Shown: positions 55,841-57,297 of the stretch, piece after piece
Layout: each line of letters starts with the position of its first letter
Numbering within the stretch: position 1 is the stretch's first letter
NCBI GenBank assembly: GCA_016719055.1
Contig: JADKAW010000008.1
Location: 1-57,297, forward strand
Direction: 5' to 3'
DNA length: 57,297 bases
Source: Candidatus Rhodoferax mariagerensis
GTDB lineage: Bacteria > Pseudomonadota > Gammaproteobacteria > Burkholderiales > Burkholderiaceae_C
Translations under genes and position numbers: made by a program
Notes under the pieces: model-generated
The model's database searches: none
What the model saw: the letters and a program-made list of their open reading frames with translations, nothing else
Told to the model about the DNA's origin: nothing

Positions 55841-55900
55841 GCAAAGATGGGCTAACAGAAAACCGGGATTCGTTGCTTTTCTAACAACTAAATTTTCTCA

Positions 55901-55916
55901 CTACTGTCCGGTTAAA
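55901..55916 (+). repeat. IS left terminal inverted repeat
   Basis: CTACTGTCCGGTTAAA; matches the right end over 16 of 16 bases. Confidence 0.92.
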
Positions 55917-56114
55917 TCAGAGCCCATCGTCCGCAAATCCAATGCCAATGCGGGTTTGTGCAGGTTTTTGGGTGTCCACGATTTGAATTTCAGAAAAAGT
56001 GGATTCATAAAAACCAAGGGTTTTCCCTGATTTCATTGTTTTTCGTCGGGTGCTAAGCCCGGAATGATCCATGTTTTTGCGATGCTCGTAGGTTTGTACT
56101 ACCTGGGCCACCGC

Positions 56115-57286
56115 ATGAACACCGGCAAGACGCTTTTTGCACAAGTCATGGAGCACGTGCCATGGAAAACTTTTGGTCGCATCATTGAACGCCACAACGG
56201 CGATGCTGGCGTTCGCACGCTCAGTTGTGCCGATGTGTTTCGCGTTATGGCGTTTGCGCAACTGACCTGGCGCGAATCGCTGCGCGACATTGAAGTGTGC
56301 CTCACTTCCAATCAAGCCAAGCTCTTTCACATGGGCCTGAAGAACGTGCCCGCTCGCTCGACTTTGGCTGATGCATTGAATCTGCGGGACTGGCGCATTT
56401 ATCACGCGCTGGCCATGCGCTTGATTGCCAAGGCCAGGGAGCTTTACGTCAAAGAGCCCATGAGCGTTGATCTCGATGCCACCGTCTACGCGCTGGACTC
56501 CACCACCATCGACTTGTGTTTGAGTCTGTTCGATTTTGGGCACCATTTCGTTCGACCAAGGCGGCTGTGAAGATGCACACGTTGCTCGATTTGAGAGGGG
56601 CAATCCCCGCGTTCATCCATGTCAGCGACGGCAAACTCGGCGATGTCAATGTGCTCGACATCTTGCCTATCGAGGCGGGCGCCTTCTACATCATGGACCG
56701 GGGCTATCTGGATTTTGCTCGTCTGTTCAAACTCCATCAAAGCGGCGCGTTCTTCGTTACCCGCGCCAAGCGCGGCATGAACGCCCGCCGTGTGTACTCC
56801 AGTGCAACAGACAGAGCAACCGGCGTGATCTGCGATCAGCGCATCGCTCTCAATGGCTTTTACGTCAGACGCGACTACCCCGAACATTTGCGCCGGGTGA
56901 AATTCAAAGACCCGGAGTCGGGCAAGACGCTGGTGTTTTTGACCAACAACATGACGTTGCCGCCTTTGACCATTGCTGCGTTGTACAAAAGCCGTTGGCA
57001 GGTCGAATTGTTCTTCAAGTGGATCAAGCAGCATCTGCGCATCAAGCGATTTCTGGCCACCAGCGAGAACGCGGTGAAGACGCAAATTTGGTGCGCCGTA
57101 TCGACCTATGTGCTGATCGCCATCGTCAAAAAAGAACTCCACCTCGATGCCTCGCTTTACACTTGTCTACAGATTTTGTCGGTCTCAATCTTTGAGAAAA
57201 CCCAGCTGTCATGCGCCTTGCAGCCCGATCGCTCCCAAATTACACCCCTACCTGTCAATAACCAATTGATTTTGTTCGACTTTTAA
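56115..57286 (+). pseudogene. IS4-family transposase, one frame break
   Basis: DDE transposase of about 390 residues. I chose the ATG at 56115 (MNTGKTLFAQVMEHVPWKTF), the usual family start, over an in-frame ATG at 56064. The first catalytic Asp is in VYALDSTTIDL, the second in HVSDGKLGDVNVLD, and the YREK signature is YKSRWQVELFFKWIK. Near 56540 the frame moves by -1: after LSLFD the run GATTTTGGG is followed by WAPFRSTKAAVKMH. Family text there is LF-x-WA. Either an indel or a slip on TTTT explains it. Confidence 0.88.
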
Positions 57287-57297
57287 CCGGACAGTAG
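57282..57297 (-). repeat. IS right terminal inverted repeat
   Basis: Complement of the left end. The transposase stop codon (57284-57286) lies inside it. Confidence 0.92.

Larger units (their letters stand above)
55901..57297 (+). mobile_element. IS4-family insertion sequence, complete (1397 bp)
   Basis: Bounded by perfect 16 bp terminal inverted repeats, CTACTGTCCGGTTAAA at 55901-55916 and its complement at 57282-57297. It contains one transposase gene with a single frame break. The right end is the last base of the window, so a target duplication cannot be seen. The 214 bp left of the transposase start hold no other gene. Confidence 0.92.

Overview
This window is chromosomal DNA of a betaproteobacterium (Burkholderiales), most likely a Comamonadaceae member of the Rhodoferax/Polaromonas type. 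The signs are high GC, the pyrG-kdsA-eno-ftsB order, the efp-earP pair with an arginine at EF-P position 32, polyhydroxybutyrate genes, a methylmalonyl-CoA route for propionate, and a short dispersed repeat I associate with this family. I named genes from recognisable protein motifs only; no search was run.

Layout. 0-2 kb: end of a guanidinobutyrase-like ureohydrolase, then gabD (GABA-side catabolism). 2-6.2 kb (minus): pyrG-kdsA-eno-ftsB. 6.2-11.9 kb: an accessory island holding small plasmid/ICE-type genes (DUF6900-like, DUF3489), a parDE toxin-antitoxin pair, a TOPRIM + RepA-like helicase/primase, several clusters of repeats and palindromes, and the 3' end of a group II intron (maturase C-terminus plus domains V and VI) that abuts and probably truncates the primase gene. 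11.9-24 kb: housekeeping genes (coaBC, dut, an FKBP isomerase, an L16 hydroxylase, a small lipoprotein, a D-2-hydroxyacid dehydrogenase, an MFS transporter, a LOG-family enzyme, efp, earP, uvrC, pgsA). 24-32.4 kb: a propionyl-CoA module (GntR regulator divergent from methylmalonyl-CoA mutase, meaB, pccB, pccA, VOC epimerase candidate). 32.3-42.2 kb: rnfB, phaZ, a DUF2520 protein, an aromatic aminotransferase, two GSTs with a GalT/HIT-like protein, and a YgiQ radical SAM protein. 42.2-47 kb: an EnvZ/OmpR-like two-component system divergent from a Ser/Thr kinase-HDOD-GAF protein. 47-55.9 kb: GNAT, a second toxin-antitoxin pair, 3-hydroxybutyrate dehydrogenase, an alpha/beta hydrolase, relA, sbcB, an aldo/keto reductase and a TauE-like permease. 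55.9-57.3 kb: an IS4-family insertion sequence ending exactly at the last base.

Two themes cross the window. First, at least thirteen copies of a ~43 bp imperfect-hairpin repeat lie between genes, over gene ends, and in frame inside uvrC, earP and ygiQ. Second, single-base indels become steadily denser toward the right end, reaching every few hundred bases at 49-55.8 kb and breaking even relA and sbcB. This looks like low-coverage consensus error near a contig end rather than gene decay; the IS, expected to be multicopy and better covered, is nearly clean. Genes called 'frameshifted' should be read with that in mind.
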